This document shows positions 1 to 8,854 of a DNA stretch of 64,000 nt, piece after piece (within the stretch, counting starts at the first letter, position 1; each line of letters begins with the position of its first letter). The notes under the pieces were generated by a model that did not search any database, was not told where the DNA came from, and saw only the letters and a program-made list of their open reading frames with translations. A program made the position numbers and the translations under genes. The stretch covers positions 1 to 64,000 of the IMG/VR virus record IMGVR_UViG_3300050015_000917; one strand, written 5' to 3'. This DNA comes from a virus.

Positions 1-2331
1 AATTGTTCCGTTTGCTGCAAAATCCCCTATAATTCCAACACCCCCATTTATTAGGCCTCCCGTAAGTGGTAAATAATTTGCTGCTTTTGCAAATCCAGCT
101 AATCCAATAGAAGCATTAGTTGCATATGGGAGTAATGATGTAGTAACATATAATGGGGTTGCATAATTTCCTAAAGGCTGCTTATTAGCATTTAGCCAAG
201 CAATTGAAACATCCCTTGCTGCCAGCTGAGCTGTTGTAACATCCCCTCCACCCCCTCCAGCAACGCTAACATCTAATATACCTACCGAGGTTTTTCCCCA
301 TATAAATTGTGTGTGATTAAGAGATGTGTCTGGAATATACAAAGATTTAATAGAATTATCTGCAACATCAACATAAGCTGTAGTAGCCCCTCCGATTTTT
401 GAATACAAATCTGTGATGGATGCATCTCTTATAAATAATGAACCATCAACATAAAGTTTCGTAACATCACTTGTCCCACCACCTCCACTTATATTGGTAC
501 TTCCATTAAAGGTTATATTATTCGATGTATCAATTGTAATTGCAGGAATCAAATTTCCTGTATAAAATGCCATTTCTCTAAAAATTGTAGAGCTACCAAG
601 GTTTAAAGGAGATCCCCAACTAAGAAGAGAATTTCCGCTTGCATCTTTAATGGCTTTTTCAATATAAATATCTTTTACTTTTAAGGATGCATCTATTTGA
701 ACTGGCCATTCAGGAGCATTATTAAAAAATCCTATATTACCATTTTTCATATAGATTGAAGAATCTACTAATGGATCATCTCCGGCAGAGAATAATGCAA
801 TTGTATTTTCTGTTCCTTGTATATCTTTAGAAATATCATTTACAACAAATTCAAGTTGATTGAGTTCATTTTGCATTTGAGTTTGAGCATTTTGAACTTG
901 AGTATATTGTCCGGAAATATAATTAATAACACTATTATTTTGAGTTAAAATATTAACGGCTTTTCCTAATTCATAGAATGCTTGACTCCAGTCCGCACCA
1001 GCTAATTGATCTGAAGTAGCTGCATCTACAATAATAGCAGCGGTATCATCCACCATATTATCGCTCTTAATATTAAGACGCAAATTATATGATGTTCCAA
1101 ATCCACTAGGTCCACTTTGAATTTTTTCAAGAGAAGGAAGAAGAATTCCAAGAGCTCCATCCCCAATTACTTGAGTATTTCCTGAAGGAGCATCTAAGAA
1201 TAAAATTCCTAATAAGTTTGTTGCAAGAATAGTATCTTGAACAGAATTATAAATGGAATAATAAATCATTACCGCATTAAATTCAAAGGTGTCATTTACA
1301 ACTAAATTCGAATCAGATGCTAATTTATCAAAAGTTAAAGTTGAATCTCCATAAATGGTTTGAAGTTTCTTTATATCTAAAACAAGTCCTAGACAATCTA
1401 CGTTAGAACGTTTAAATTCAATATTATCTCCACCACTTTGATATTTTATAGAAGCATCATAATCTCCAGATAAAATATAAGCAGAAGTATCTGTTAAATA
1501 AGTATTTTCATTAGCTGGAGTTATTCCTTCGGCTGTATACCATCCTCCTGGGTTACCATTGACCGTCATATTATATGACCCCAAATCCCAAACTTTTGTA
1601 GAACTATCAACATAATCGTAATAACCCGAAAAGCTTAATCCATCAGGATGAGGTTTTGTCCATCCATCTCTTCCTAGAATATTTTCTCCAAGATCCCCAA
1701 TTTGCATCCCGTGTTTGTAGTTGGTATCTTCAATTTGTTCAAAGTAAGGTTCCATTTGACCATGAGAGGTAGGAACAAGAATATAAGTTTCATTATAAGT
1801 TCCAAAAGAATCTTGTCTAACATTTCCTGCACTTACTAATCCAAAATATTTTACAACAGTATTATACCCTATATCTCCATCAGCATCTTCAGTTTCCATC
1901 CAATATCCATTTGATGGATTTGCCCATCTAATTGCCCCGGTTTCTTTCATCCATTTCCAAAATACTCTTTCAGAAACAGTTCTTGATAATGCTGAATCGT
2001 AACTACTTTGATTAAGAAGATTAGCTTCAAGATTAAGAGCATAATTCTGAAAACTTTCAGCAACAATTACTCTACCGTCTTTTATTGATCCCCCTGTTTT
2101 CCAATATTCAAAAGCACCAGGAATAGCAAGAACATTAAAACGATTCTCCGAAATATTATCGGGTTCATTGATCTTAGGTATATTAAGAAGAGCAAAATGA
2201 GAAATCTTGACGACATTATTTCTTTCATTGATATTTAAACCAATGTCCTCAACGGCAGAACTAAATGTGTAAATAGTTCCTCCGGTGGTTCTCATTCTCT
2301 TGACGAATGGTGTAATTCGATTATTAGACAT
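1..2331 (-). CDS. Tail fibre / baseplate-attached structural protein, C-terminus outside window
   Basis: The frame is open from the ATG at 2329-2331 (starting MSNNRITPFVKRM) to base 1, so at least 777 residues are present and the C-terminus is missing. The first ~450 residues look like a globular attachment region. The later part has the same fibre elements as the protein at 5841-8840: YVDGSLFIRDASI, ATNASIGLAGFAK and SVGILDVS. Such periodic Asn/Ser/Asp-rich segments are typical of trimeric phage tail fibres. It is the most downstream of five minus-strand adhesion genes seen here and has its own promoter-like box upstream. Which T4 protein it corresponds to, if any, cannot be told from this part. 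Confidence 0.7.
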   Translation of the reverse strand, partial: MSNNRITPFVKRMRTTGGTIYTFSSAVEDIGLNINERNNVVKISHFALLNIPKINEPDNISENRFNVLAIPGAFEYWKTGGSIKDGRVIVAESFQNYALNLEANLLNQSSYDSALSRTVSERVFWKWMKETGAIRWANPSNGYWMETEDADGDIGYNTVVKYFGLVSAGNVRQDSFGTYNETYILVPTSHGQMEPYFEQIEDTNYKHGMQIGDLGENILGRDGWTKPHPDGLSFSGYYDYVDSSTKVWDLGSYNMTVNGNPGGWYTAEGITPANENTYLTDTSAYILSGDYDASIKYQSGGDNIEFKRSNVDCLGLVLDIKKLQTIYGDSTLTFDKLASDSNLVVNDTFEFNAVMIYYSIYNSVQDTILATNLLGILFLDAPSGNTQVIGDGALGILLPSLEKIQSGPSGFGTSYNLRLNIKSDNMVDDTAAIIVDAATSDQLAGADWSQAFYELGKAVNILTQNNSVINYISGQYTQVQNAQTQMQNELNQLEFVVNDISKDIQGTENTIALFSAGDDPLVDSSIYMKNGNIGFFNNAPEWPVQIDASLKVKDIYIEKAIKDASGNSLLSWGSPLNLGSSTIFREMAFYTGNLIPAITIDTSNNITFNGSTNISGGGGTSDVTKLYVDGSLFIRDASITDLYSKIGGATTAYVDVADNSIKSLYIPDTSLNHTQFIWGKTSVGILDVSVAGGGGGDVTTAQLAARDVSIAWLNANKQPLGNYATPLYVTTSLLPYATNASIGLAGFAKAANYLPLTGGLINGGVGIIGDFAANGTI

Positions 2332-2342
2332 ATTAGATAATT

Positions 2343-2360
2343 GTTTTTTTTATATATTCT
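2343..2360 (-). promoter_or_regulatory. Late-promoter-like box upstream of the partial fibre gene
   Basis: On the minus strand the sequence GAATATATAAAAAAAAC lies about 15 bases before the ATG at 2331. It matches the box seen at 10241-10255, 25876-25891, 25908-25924 and 49961-49980. The core resembles the T4 late promoter TATAAATA. Promoter function is inferred from recurrence and position only. Confidence 0.5.
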
Positions 2361-2375
2361 GAATATTAAAATACC

Positions 2376-4505
2376 TTAAAAAATAGTTGTTAAATGTCTA
2401 GTTGTTGGTCCTCCTGAAGTAGAACTTATAATAGATCCATCATTGGTTCCTATTCTATCGGTCCATCCAGCATTTGTATTTCCGGTAGGATAGCCTTTCC
2501 ATTTTCCCGTTCTTGTGAATCGTAAATTCCAAAGAGTGGCTTTATTTAATATATTGGTATATGTTGTGCCATTATTGGTTATTGCTCCAAGAATAAAATA
2601 TGGATATTTTCCTGTTGTTACATGACCATGACCGCCAACATCCCATGTAAAAGTTTGGATAACCCCATTTATTTTAACTGCATCGAGTCTTCTTGTTGTA
2701 GGACCGGGGCTATGAAATATTTCTACAAATAAATTTTGACCATAAAGATTATCATCATATATGTTCAAAAATCCATTTGATGAAACATCAGTTGAGCCAA
2801 ATTCTATACTAAAAATGCTTCCATCTAGCATTATAGAAAAATTATTTTCGCATTCCTTTGTTGATGAACATGCATATATTAAACGTTTTGGGAAATAATT
2901 AGTTCCATATCTCGAAACATCTAAATGCATGCTAAAACTTATAGGAGAACCCCATGTTGAAACATTAGCTGTATTGTTAAATATTACATAAGTAGAACCA
3001 TCAAAATTAAGAGCATCAATAGAAGAATCCATTGGTTCTGGGTTAATAGTTATCGAAGCATTATATATTGTACTTCCATCAAATATATTTTGAATTTTAC
3101 ATAAATTTCTATTATCCAAACCATCTGTAGGCCATGCATTACCAGTTCCATCAAAACTACATATAAGATTAGCAATAGGAGCACTAGCGTCATATAAAGT
3201 ATGCAATTTTGCTAATGCAGCATCGATGGATGTAATGTTTAAAGAACAGTTCATAGCACTGAAGTATGAAAACTGTCTATTTAAAGTAGCTGGTAATGTA
3301 AGTCCTGTAAGCTTTGGATTATCATTTATAGAAAGATACCCTCCTAATCCAGTAAGCCCAGAAACATCTAAAATTCCGGTAAGATTACAGTTATATGCAG
3401 AATAATCTAATATTTGTGATGAATTTGGGTTAATTATATAATTAAGAGATGGATTATAGCTAACTTCGAAATACCCTCCTAATCCAGTAAGTCCAGATAT
3501 ATTTAAAGTTCCAGTAAGATTACAATTGTTTGCGTAATATGCGTTAAACGCTTGCGATGAATTTGGATTAAGTATCTGAGTAAGATTATGATTATTGTAT
3601 ACTCCAAAATATCCTCCTAAACCAATAAGTCCAGATACATCTAAAGTTTCAGTGAGATTGCAATTGGCTGCAGAATAACTTGAAAATATTTGAGATGAAT
3701 CTGGATTAAGTATCCGAGTAAGATTTGAATTACTATATACCATAAAATCCCCTCCTAATCCAGTAAGTCCTGACACATCTAATGTTCCATTTAAACTACA
3801 ATCATATGCATAATATGAATAAAATCGTGTCGAACTAGTTGGATTAAGGATATGAGTAAGATTTGGATTATTATGTACCTGAAAAACCCCACCTAATCCA
3901 GTAAGTCCTGACACATCTAATGTTCCGGTGAGATCGCAATTATATGCAATATATCCAACAACTTCTTGCGATGAAACAGAATTAAGTATTTGAGTAAGAT
4001 GCGGATTATTATTTACTTCAAAATCCACTAATCCTGTAAGTCCAGAAACGTCTAAGGTTCCAGTTAAGTCACAATACCAGCCATAATATTCATTAATTTG
4101 TGCCGAACTAGTTGGATTAAGAATTTTAGTAAGATTTGAATTGCCATTTACATAAAAAGACCCGCCCAATCCTGACAATCCTGACACGTCTAATGTTCCA
4201 TTTAAACTACAATCATAAGCTATCCATGCTGTAATTGCAGCAGAAGATACAGGACTTATAATTTTCGTTAATTTTTTATTAGTATTTACATCAAAATTAG
4301 TTAAACTTGTAAATGAACTAATATCTATAGTTCCAATTAGATCATCAGAACTCATATTAATCAGCGTAACATTTCCTGCTGAAACTGTTGTTCCTTGTTT
4401 TACAACAATATTTTTAGTTCCCGCAGATGAATATGTGTGAATAGGTGAGTTTGAATTTACATTATTAGAGGAATCCCCTAGATCCCAGTTTAATATTCCT
4501 GGCAT
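2376..4505 (-). CDS. LRR-like repeat adhesin with C-terminal LamG-like domain
   Basis: 709 residues. The start MPGILNWDLGD corresponds to about residue 52 of the neighbour at 4524-5825, so this protein begins inside what is a PKD-like segment there (LGDxSNNVN...HTY). Eight repeats of about 46 residues follow, each of the form LTGTLDVSGLTGLGG, x, V, xNNPNLTQILNP, SSQ, YYAYNC. A cap with DASAPIANLI and GTGNAWPTDG follows. The last ~200 residues look like a jelly-roll/LamG-type lectin fold (FDGSTYVIFN, ILGAITNNGT). It sits among tail-fibre genes, so a receptor-binding or surface adhesin role is likely. The LRR assignment rests on the repeat pattern by eye. Confidence 0.65.
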   Translation of the reverse strand: MPGILNWDLGDSSNNVNSNSPIHTYSSAGTKNIVVKQGTTVSAGNVTLINMSSDDLIGTIDISSFTSLTNFDVNTNKKLTKIISPVSSAAITAWIAYDCSLNGTLDVSGLSGLGGSFYVNGNSNLTKILNPTSSAQINEYYGWYCDLTGTLDVSGLTGLVDFEVNNNPHLTQILNSVSSQEVVGYIAYNCDLTGTLDVSGLTGLGGVFQVHNNPNLTHILNPTSSTRFYSYYAYDCSLNGTLDVSGLTGLGGDFMVYSNSNLTRILNPDSSQIFSSYSAANCNLTETLDVSGLIGLGGYFGVYNNHNLTQILNPNSSQAFNAYYANNCNLTGTLNISGLTGLGGYFEVSYNPSLNYIINPNSSQILDYSAYNCNLTGILDVSGLTGLGGYLSINDNPKLTGLTLPATLNRQFSYFSAMNCSLNITSIDAALAKLHTLYDASAPIANLICSFDGTGNAWPTDGLDNRNLCKIQNIFDGSTIYNASITINPEPMDSSIDALNFDGSTYVIFNNTANVSTWGSPISFSMHLDVSRYGTNYFPKRLIYACSSTKECENNFSIMLDGSIFSIEFGSTDVSSNGFLNIYDDNLYGQNLFVEIFHSPGPTTRRLDAVKINGVIQTFTWDVGGHGHVTTGKYPYFILGAITNNGTTYTNILNKATLWNLRFTRTGKWKGYPTGNTNAGWTDRIGTNDGSIISSTSGGPTTRHLTTIF
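3230..4345 (-). repeat. Eight tandem ~46-residue LRR-like repeats
   Basis: Roughly 138-bp units recur on the minus strand, each ending in a Cys-Asn/Ser/Asp junction (YNCDLTGTLDVSG). Most units keep the same phase and length. Nucleotide identity between units is partial, so recombination among them is possible but is not shown here. Confidence 0.8.
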
Positions 4506-4523
4506 ATATTTTTTATTTTATTT

Positions 4524-5825
4524 TTAAGTAATAGTAAATACTGGATCAAATGTGTTTGTTGAAGCTTCTGTTGAGAAGATCATATATGTACTTGATACTG
4601 GAGGAACATAAGGCGGATAATTAATACTTATGTCTGCAACTTTTCCTGCTGTGGCAAATGCACTTTTGATACCCAAATAGTCTACATTAGAACTTCCATC
4701 TGCTGGCCATGCATTTCCTGTTCCATCAAAATTTCCTATAAGATTAGCAATTGGAGCACTGGCATCAAATAAATTGTGTAATTTTAATAATGCAGCATCT
4801 ATAGACGCAGTATTTAAAGAACAGTTTTTAGCATTAAATGTTGTAAATTGTTGTGTTAAAGTAGTAGGTAAAATAAGTTCTGTAAGATTGTTATTATTTT
4901 GAATTTGAAAATTTCCTCCTAATCCAGTAAGCCCAGATATATCTAAAGTTCCATTTAAACTACAATTTTGAGCAAAATATATTGTAAATGCTTCTGATGA
5001 AACCGGGTTCTTTATCTGAGTAAGATTTTGATTATTATTTACATTAAAAATTCCCCCTAATCCTGTAAGCCCTGATACATCTAAAGTTCCGGTAAGATTG
5101 CATACATCTGCGTAATATCCAGTAAATATTTGTGATGAAATAGGATTTAAAATTTGAGTAAGATTTGGATTATTATCTACATAAAAAATACCTCCTAAAC
5201 CTGTAAGTCCTGACACATTTAAAGTTCCAGAGAGATCACAGTTATATGCATAATAACCCGTAAATGCTTGTGATGAATCCGGATTAAGTATTTGGGTAAG
5301 CTTTGGATTATCATATACTTGAAAATCCCCGCCTAATCCCGATAATCCGGAAACATTTAAAATCCCAGTGAGATCACATTGTGATGCATAATATCCCGTA
5401 AACACTTGTGATGATGTTGGATTAATTATTCTAGTAAGACTAGGATTATCCCAAACTAAAAAATCCCCCCCTAATTCGGTAAGTCCAGATATATCTAAAG
5501 TTCCAACTAAATTATCCTGGTACATATTGACACTTGTAATAGATGAAGCCCCTGCAGTTGTCCCTGCAAATACTTTTATAAGTTTATTTCCTGTTGTGGT
5601 ATATGTATGAATAAAACTATTTGCATTAACATTATTAGATCCATCTCCCAAATTCCAATTTAAGGTTCCAGCATTAACTATAAATTCAGGGTCAAATGCT
5701 AATGTTGAAGCATTTGTATAAAAATTAAGAAATCCTAAAATAGGAGGTATAGGAATTTCGTACACTAACGGAAATGTATTAAATATAAGAGGAGCATTAT
5801 TTCTCGTTAATATTTGTTTACTCAT
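4524..5825 (-). CDS. LRR-like repeat adhesin with PKD-like N-terminal segment
   Basis: 433 residues, starting MSKQILTRNNAPL. Residues ~35-85 contain a PKD-like module (FDPEFIVNAGTLNWNLGDG, then HTYTTTGNK). Five ~46-residue LRR-like repeats follow (LTGTLDVSGLTGLGG type), then the same cap as its downstream paralogue (DASAPIANLI, GTGNAWPADG). The C-terminus ends with STEASTNTFDPVFTIT, which looks like the beginning of another PKD-like module. The downstream protein resumes that module with LNWDLGD, so the pair looks like one longer architecture divided by a stop and a new start. It is a probable tail-associated adhesin, and the repeat number differs from the neighbour (five versus eight). Confidence 0.65.
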   Translation of the reverse strand: MSKQILTRNNAPLIFNTFPLVYEIPIPPILGFLNFYTNASTLAFDPEFIVNAGTLNWNLGDGSNNVNANSFIHTYTTTGNKLIKVFAGTTAGASSITSVNMYQDNLVGTLDISGLTELGGDFLVWDNPSLTRIINPTSSQVFTGYYASQCDLTGILNVSGLSGLGGDFQVYDNPKLTQILNPDSSQAFTGYYAYNCDLSGTLNVSGLTGLGGIFYVDNNPNLTQILNPISSQIFTGYYADVCNLTGTLDVSGLTGLGGIFNVNNNQNLTQIKNPVSSEAFTIYFAQNCSLNGTLDISGLTGLGGNFQIQNNNNLTELILPTTLTQQFTTFNAKNCSLNTASIDAALLKLHNLFDASAPIANLIGNFDGTGNAWPADGSSNVDYLGIKSAFATAGKVADISINYPPYVPPVSSTYMIFSTEASTNTFDPVFTIT

Positions 5826-5840
5826 ATTTTATTTTATATT

Positions 5841-8840
5841 TTAAAATACCCCGGCGTCTAATAATAATCTACCCCATTTATTAGTAGCTGTACAGATATA
5901 GAAATACGAAGCATCAAATGCCATATCTCCTAAAGATCCATCCCCTGTTGAAGTTTTTGCCCCCAGTGTTGCTTTTTCTTGGAAATAAAGCTCAGCGTCT
6001 AATCCTATAACGTTTTTCCATTTTGCTGTTGAACTATCATATTGTAATAAGGATTTATCTACAATAGAAATAATTGAAACATCAGTTAATGTTGCTAAAG
6101 TTCCTGCCCCTGTTGCTACAGAAACATCTAATATCCCAGCAACCCAATATAAACCAGTTCCAGTAGATGTACTAAGTACAAATTTTGATAAAGCAGTTCC
6201 TACTGAAGAGTTTGTAGCATATGGTGCTAGAGATAATCCTACACTCGCATTTGTAGCGAAAGGAGTAATTGCAGTTCCTACTGAAACATTTGTAGCATAT
6301 AAATTAAATGAAGCATTCTTAGCAAATGCTGCTATTCCTATAGAAGCATTTGTTACAAATCCAGCAAGTCCTACCGAAGCATTAGTTGCAAATCCAGATA
6401 TAGAACCATCAACATAAGCTCTGGTTACATCTCCTATAACTGAAACATCCAAAAGTCCGGCATTCCAGAAAAGACCAGTTCCTGTAGAAACACTTCTTAT
6501 AAAATCTGAATTATATAAATCATCAATTCTACCATTTATATTATATAAGGAGCCGTCTACATACTCATGGAAATATTCTGTTGTAATTTCCCCAGCAGTT
6601 TGTAACATTAACCAATCTATAGAGGAATCTTGTGTAGTATTTTTGTTTTGCAAAGAAGTAATTTGACTTTGCTGTGTCGCATTAGATCCTATTATGAGAG
6701 CAATAGTAGCATCTTGAGTTAATTGCCAATTCCAAAGAAAATTAAGTGATGAATTTTTTATAAATCCAGCAGCGTTTACGGAAGCATTTGTTGCATAATC
6801 CCCCATAGATGCTTCTAGTAAACCTAAAGACACTTCTGCTATATTATATCTAATTGTTAAAAGATCAAGAGAAGTGTCTGTTGAAAATAAGTTATTGAAT
6901 AATAAAATTATAGAACTATCCCTTGTAGCTAAAGAACCATCTACATAAATAAAATTTACATTACCCGTTGAACTTTCTAAAGTAGTTATCCTATTATCAA
7001 TGGAATTAATTTGAAGTTGCTGAAGGGCTAAAGATCCGTCAACATAAACTTGAGTTATATAATTTAGTAATTCTGTTTGTACTTGAGCAGATGTCCAATA
7101 ATTATAAAGTGCAGTACTAACATCTAGATTAGTTGCAAAATTATCATCTACATATACTATAGTTGCATAAGGAGTTAAATAGTTAGCTAATTCAGCTGGC
7201 CCTAATTTATTAGCAAAAAGCCAAATAATAGAGGAATCTATTGTCAATAACGATCCGTCAACATAGGCAAATGAAGGCCCTGTTCCGCCAACAATACTAA
7301 CATCTAAGATTCCTCCGGCCCAAGCTAAGGTTATTCCCGTTGAAGCAGATCTTATAAATTGGGTTAAAGCATTATTTACAGAAACATTTGTTGTGAATCC
7401 TGCTATATTAACAGATGCATTAGTTGCGAATCCGGCTAAACCTATTGAGACATTTGTAGCAAACGGGATAATTGCTAGTCCAACACTTGCATTTGTTGCA
7501 TAAGTATTTAATGCAGCATTGGTAAGCGTATTATTGTAAAGCCATGTTATTGAGGAATCCCTTAAAGATAATGATCCATCAAGATAGATTTGTTTTGCAA
7601 ATCCAGCAAGCCCTATGGAAGCGTTAGTTGCAAATCCTGCAGTATTTATGGAAGCGTTAGTTGCAAATGAATTTAAAGCTATTCCTATAGAAGCATTGGT
7701 AACATAAAGTCCAAAAGAAGCATTTTTAGCAAAAGCAGCAGTTCCTATAGAAGAGTTAGTTGCATAAAGTCCTAAAGATGCATTATTAGCTTTAAGTGCT
7801 AAAGAAGGATCTACATAAGCTTTCATTTGGGATTCTGTAATTCCAACTAAATTAACGGATACATCTAAAATTCCTCCAACCCACACAAGAGAAGTTCCTG
7901 TTGATGCACTTTTTATAAATTGAGTCAATGCAGTATTTACAGAAGCATTTGTTGCAAATGGATCTGTATATGCTAAATTTACAGCATCAGTAGAATTTGT
8001 AGGAGTTGCTACTCCAGTAATTTTTTTATTTGTTAAAGTAATTATTCCATCTACATTTATCTCTAAAGTATTAAGGGTGGTTCCCCCAGTTATTTCAAGC
8101 GGGGAATTAGTAATTGATGTTCCCGAATTAAAGAGAGGTATAAATCCTGCTGTTCCAGAACCGCCTATTCCACCACCGGTACTTCCACCGCCTGTTCCTA
8201 CAACAGGAAGTCCATGCTTGTATTGTGCCCATGTTGTTCCATAAGATGGATCATAAGTTGTAGCAATAAATTCGACATAAAATCCAGTTCCCATTGAAGG
8301 ATCCCCGGCATCTGAAGGATTTGCTACAAAATTTGCTCCTGTAATAGGATTAATTATTACCTTAAATTGATTAGTTGGGCTAACCAATGAAGGATCTAAA
8401 AATATTCCAATAACTTGAGATAAATTGCTATTAACAAAAACATAAGGGTCAAGACTATTTTGAATTTTATAATATGGTTTATTAACGTCCACATAGCTAA
8501 TGTTATCATATTCATGAGGCCAAAAAGTAACTGCTGTACAAGGATCTCTTGGTGCAACTGCTGGATCAATATAAAGTTTATAGAAATTATAATCAGCAGT
8601 TGTATTATTATCAAATAAATTTGTAAATTGATTTTTAACAATAAGATTATCCACAACAACAGTTACGAATTCTCCTTTAGCCCCTTTTATTCTTCCTGTG
8701 GTAGTTAAAGGTTTTGTCAAAATACCAAGACTTCCATCATAGAAAACATCAACATATCTACTAACAGATGCGAAGTTTCCATTAATTATTTTAGGATATT
8801 CAGGGATAAAAGTATCCAAATAAAGTTGAGTTAAATTCAT
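5841..8840 (-). CDS. Long repetitive tail fibre protein
   Basis: 999 residues. The first ~220 residues are non-repetitive and probably form the attachment end. A glycine-rich hinge follows (VGTGGGSTGGGIGGSGTAG). The remainder is a long series of short repeats of the type FATNASVGLAGF, interspersed with YVDGSLxxRDSSIxWLF elements and GLFWNAGLLDVSV elements. The last ~60 residues (GDGSLGDMAFDASYFYICT, NKWGRLLLD) resemble the small C-terminal domain common in Bacteroidetes phage fibres. The same elements appear in the gene at 1-2331, suggesting the two fibres are related or share segments by recombination. The start follows a TATAAAATAAAAATATA leader. Confidence 0.8.
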   Translation of the reverse strand: MNLTQLYLDTFIPEYPKIINGNFASVSRYVDVFYDGSLGILTKPLTTTGRIKGAKGEFVTVVVDNLIVKNQFTNLFDNNTTADYNFYKLYIDPAVAPRDPCTAVTFWPHEYDNISYVDVNKPYYKIQNSLDPYVFVNSNLSQVIGIFLDPSLVSPTNQFKVIINPITGANFVANPSDAGDPSMGTGFYVEFIATTYDPSYGTTWAQYKHGLPVVGTGGGSTGGGIGGSGTAGFIPLFNSGTSITNSPLEITGGTTLNTLEINVDGIITLTNKKITGVATPTNSTDAVNLAYTDPFATNASVNTALTQFIKSASTGTSLVWVGGILDVSVNLVGITESQMKAYVDPSLALKANNASLGLYATNSSIGTAAFAKNASFGLYVTNASIGIALNSFATNASINTAGFATNASIGLAGFAKQIYLDGSLSLRDSSITWLYNNTLTNAALNTYATNASVGLAIIPFATNVSIGLAGFATNASVNIAGFTTNVSVNNALTQFIRSASTGITLAWAGGILDVSIVGGTGPSFAYVDGSLLTIDSSIIWLFANKLGPAELANYLTPYATIVYVDDNFATNLDVSTALYNYWTSAQVQTELLNYITQVYVDGSLALQQLQINSIDNRITTLESSTGNVNFIYVDGSLATRDSSIILLFNNLFSTDTSLDLLTIRYNIAEVSLGLLEASMGDYATNASVNAAGFIKNSSLNFLWNWQLTQDATIALIIGSNATQQSQITSLQNKNTTQDSSIDWLMLQTAGEITTEYFHEYVDGSLYNINGRIDDLYNSDFIRSVSTGTGLFWNAGLLDVSVIGDVTRAYVDGSISGFATNASVGLAGFVTNASIGIAAFAKNASFNLYATNVSVGTAITPFATNASVGLSLAPYATNSSVGTALSKFVLSTSTGTGLYWVAGILDVSVATGAGTLATLTDVSIISIVDKSLLQYDSSTAKWKNVIGLDAELYFQEKATLGAKTSTGDGSLGDMAFDASYFYICTATNKWGRLLLDAGVF

Positions 8841-8854
8841 ATTATATTTTTATT

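Noticed and set aside
4506-4526. Sequencing error separating the two adhesins
   Set aside because: The two frames are the same, and two in-frame TAA codons plus a normal A-rich leader lie between them, so a single base error cannot explain the split.
2376-5825. Regularly spaced repeats as a possible CRISPR array
   Set aside because: The repeats are coding, ~138 bp, imperfect, and stay in one open frame across both adhesin genes.
8396-8659. Open frame inside the long fibre gene
   Set aside because: It is a low-complexity Ile/Leu-rich shadow of the 5841-8840 coding sequence.
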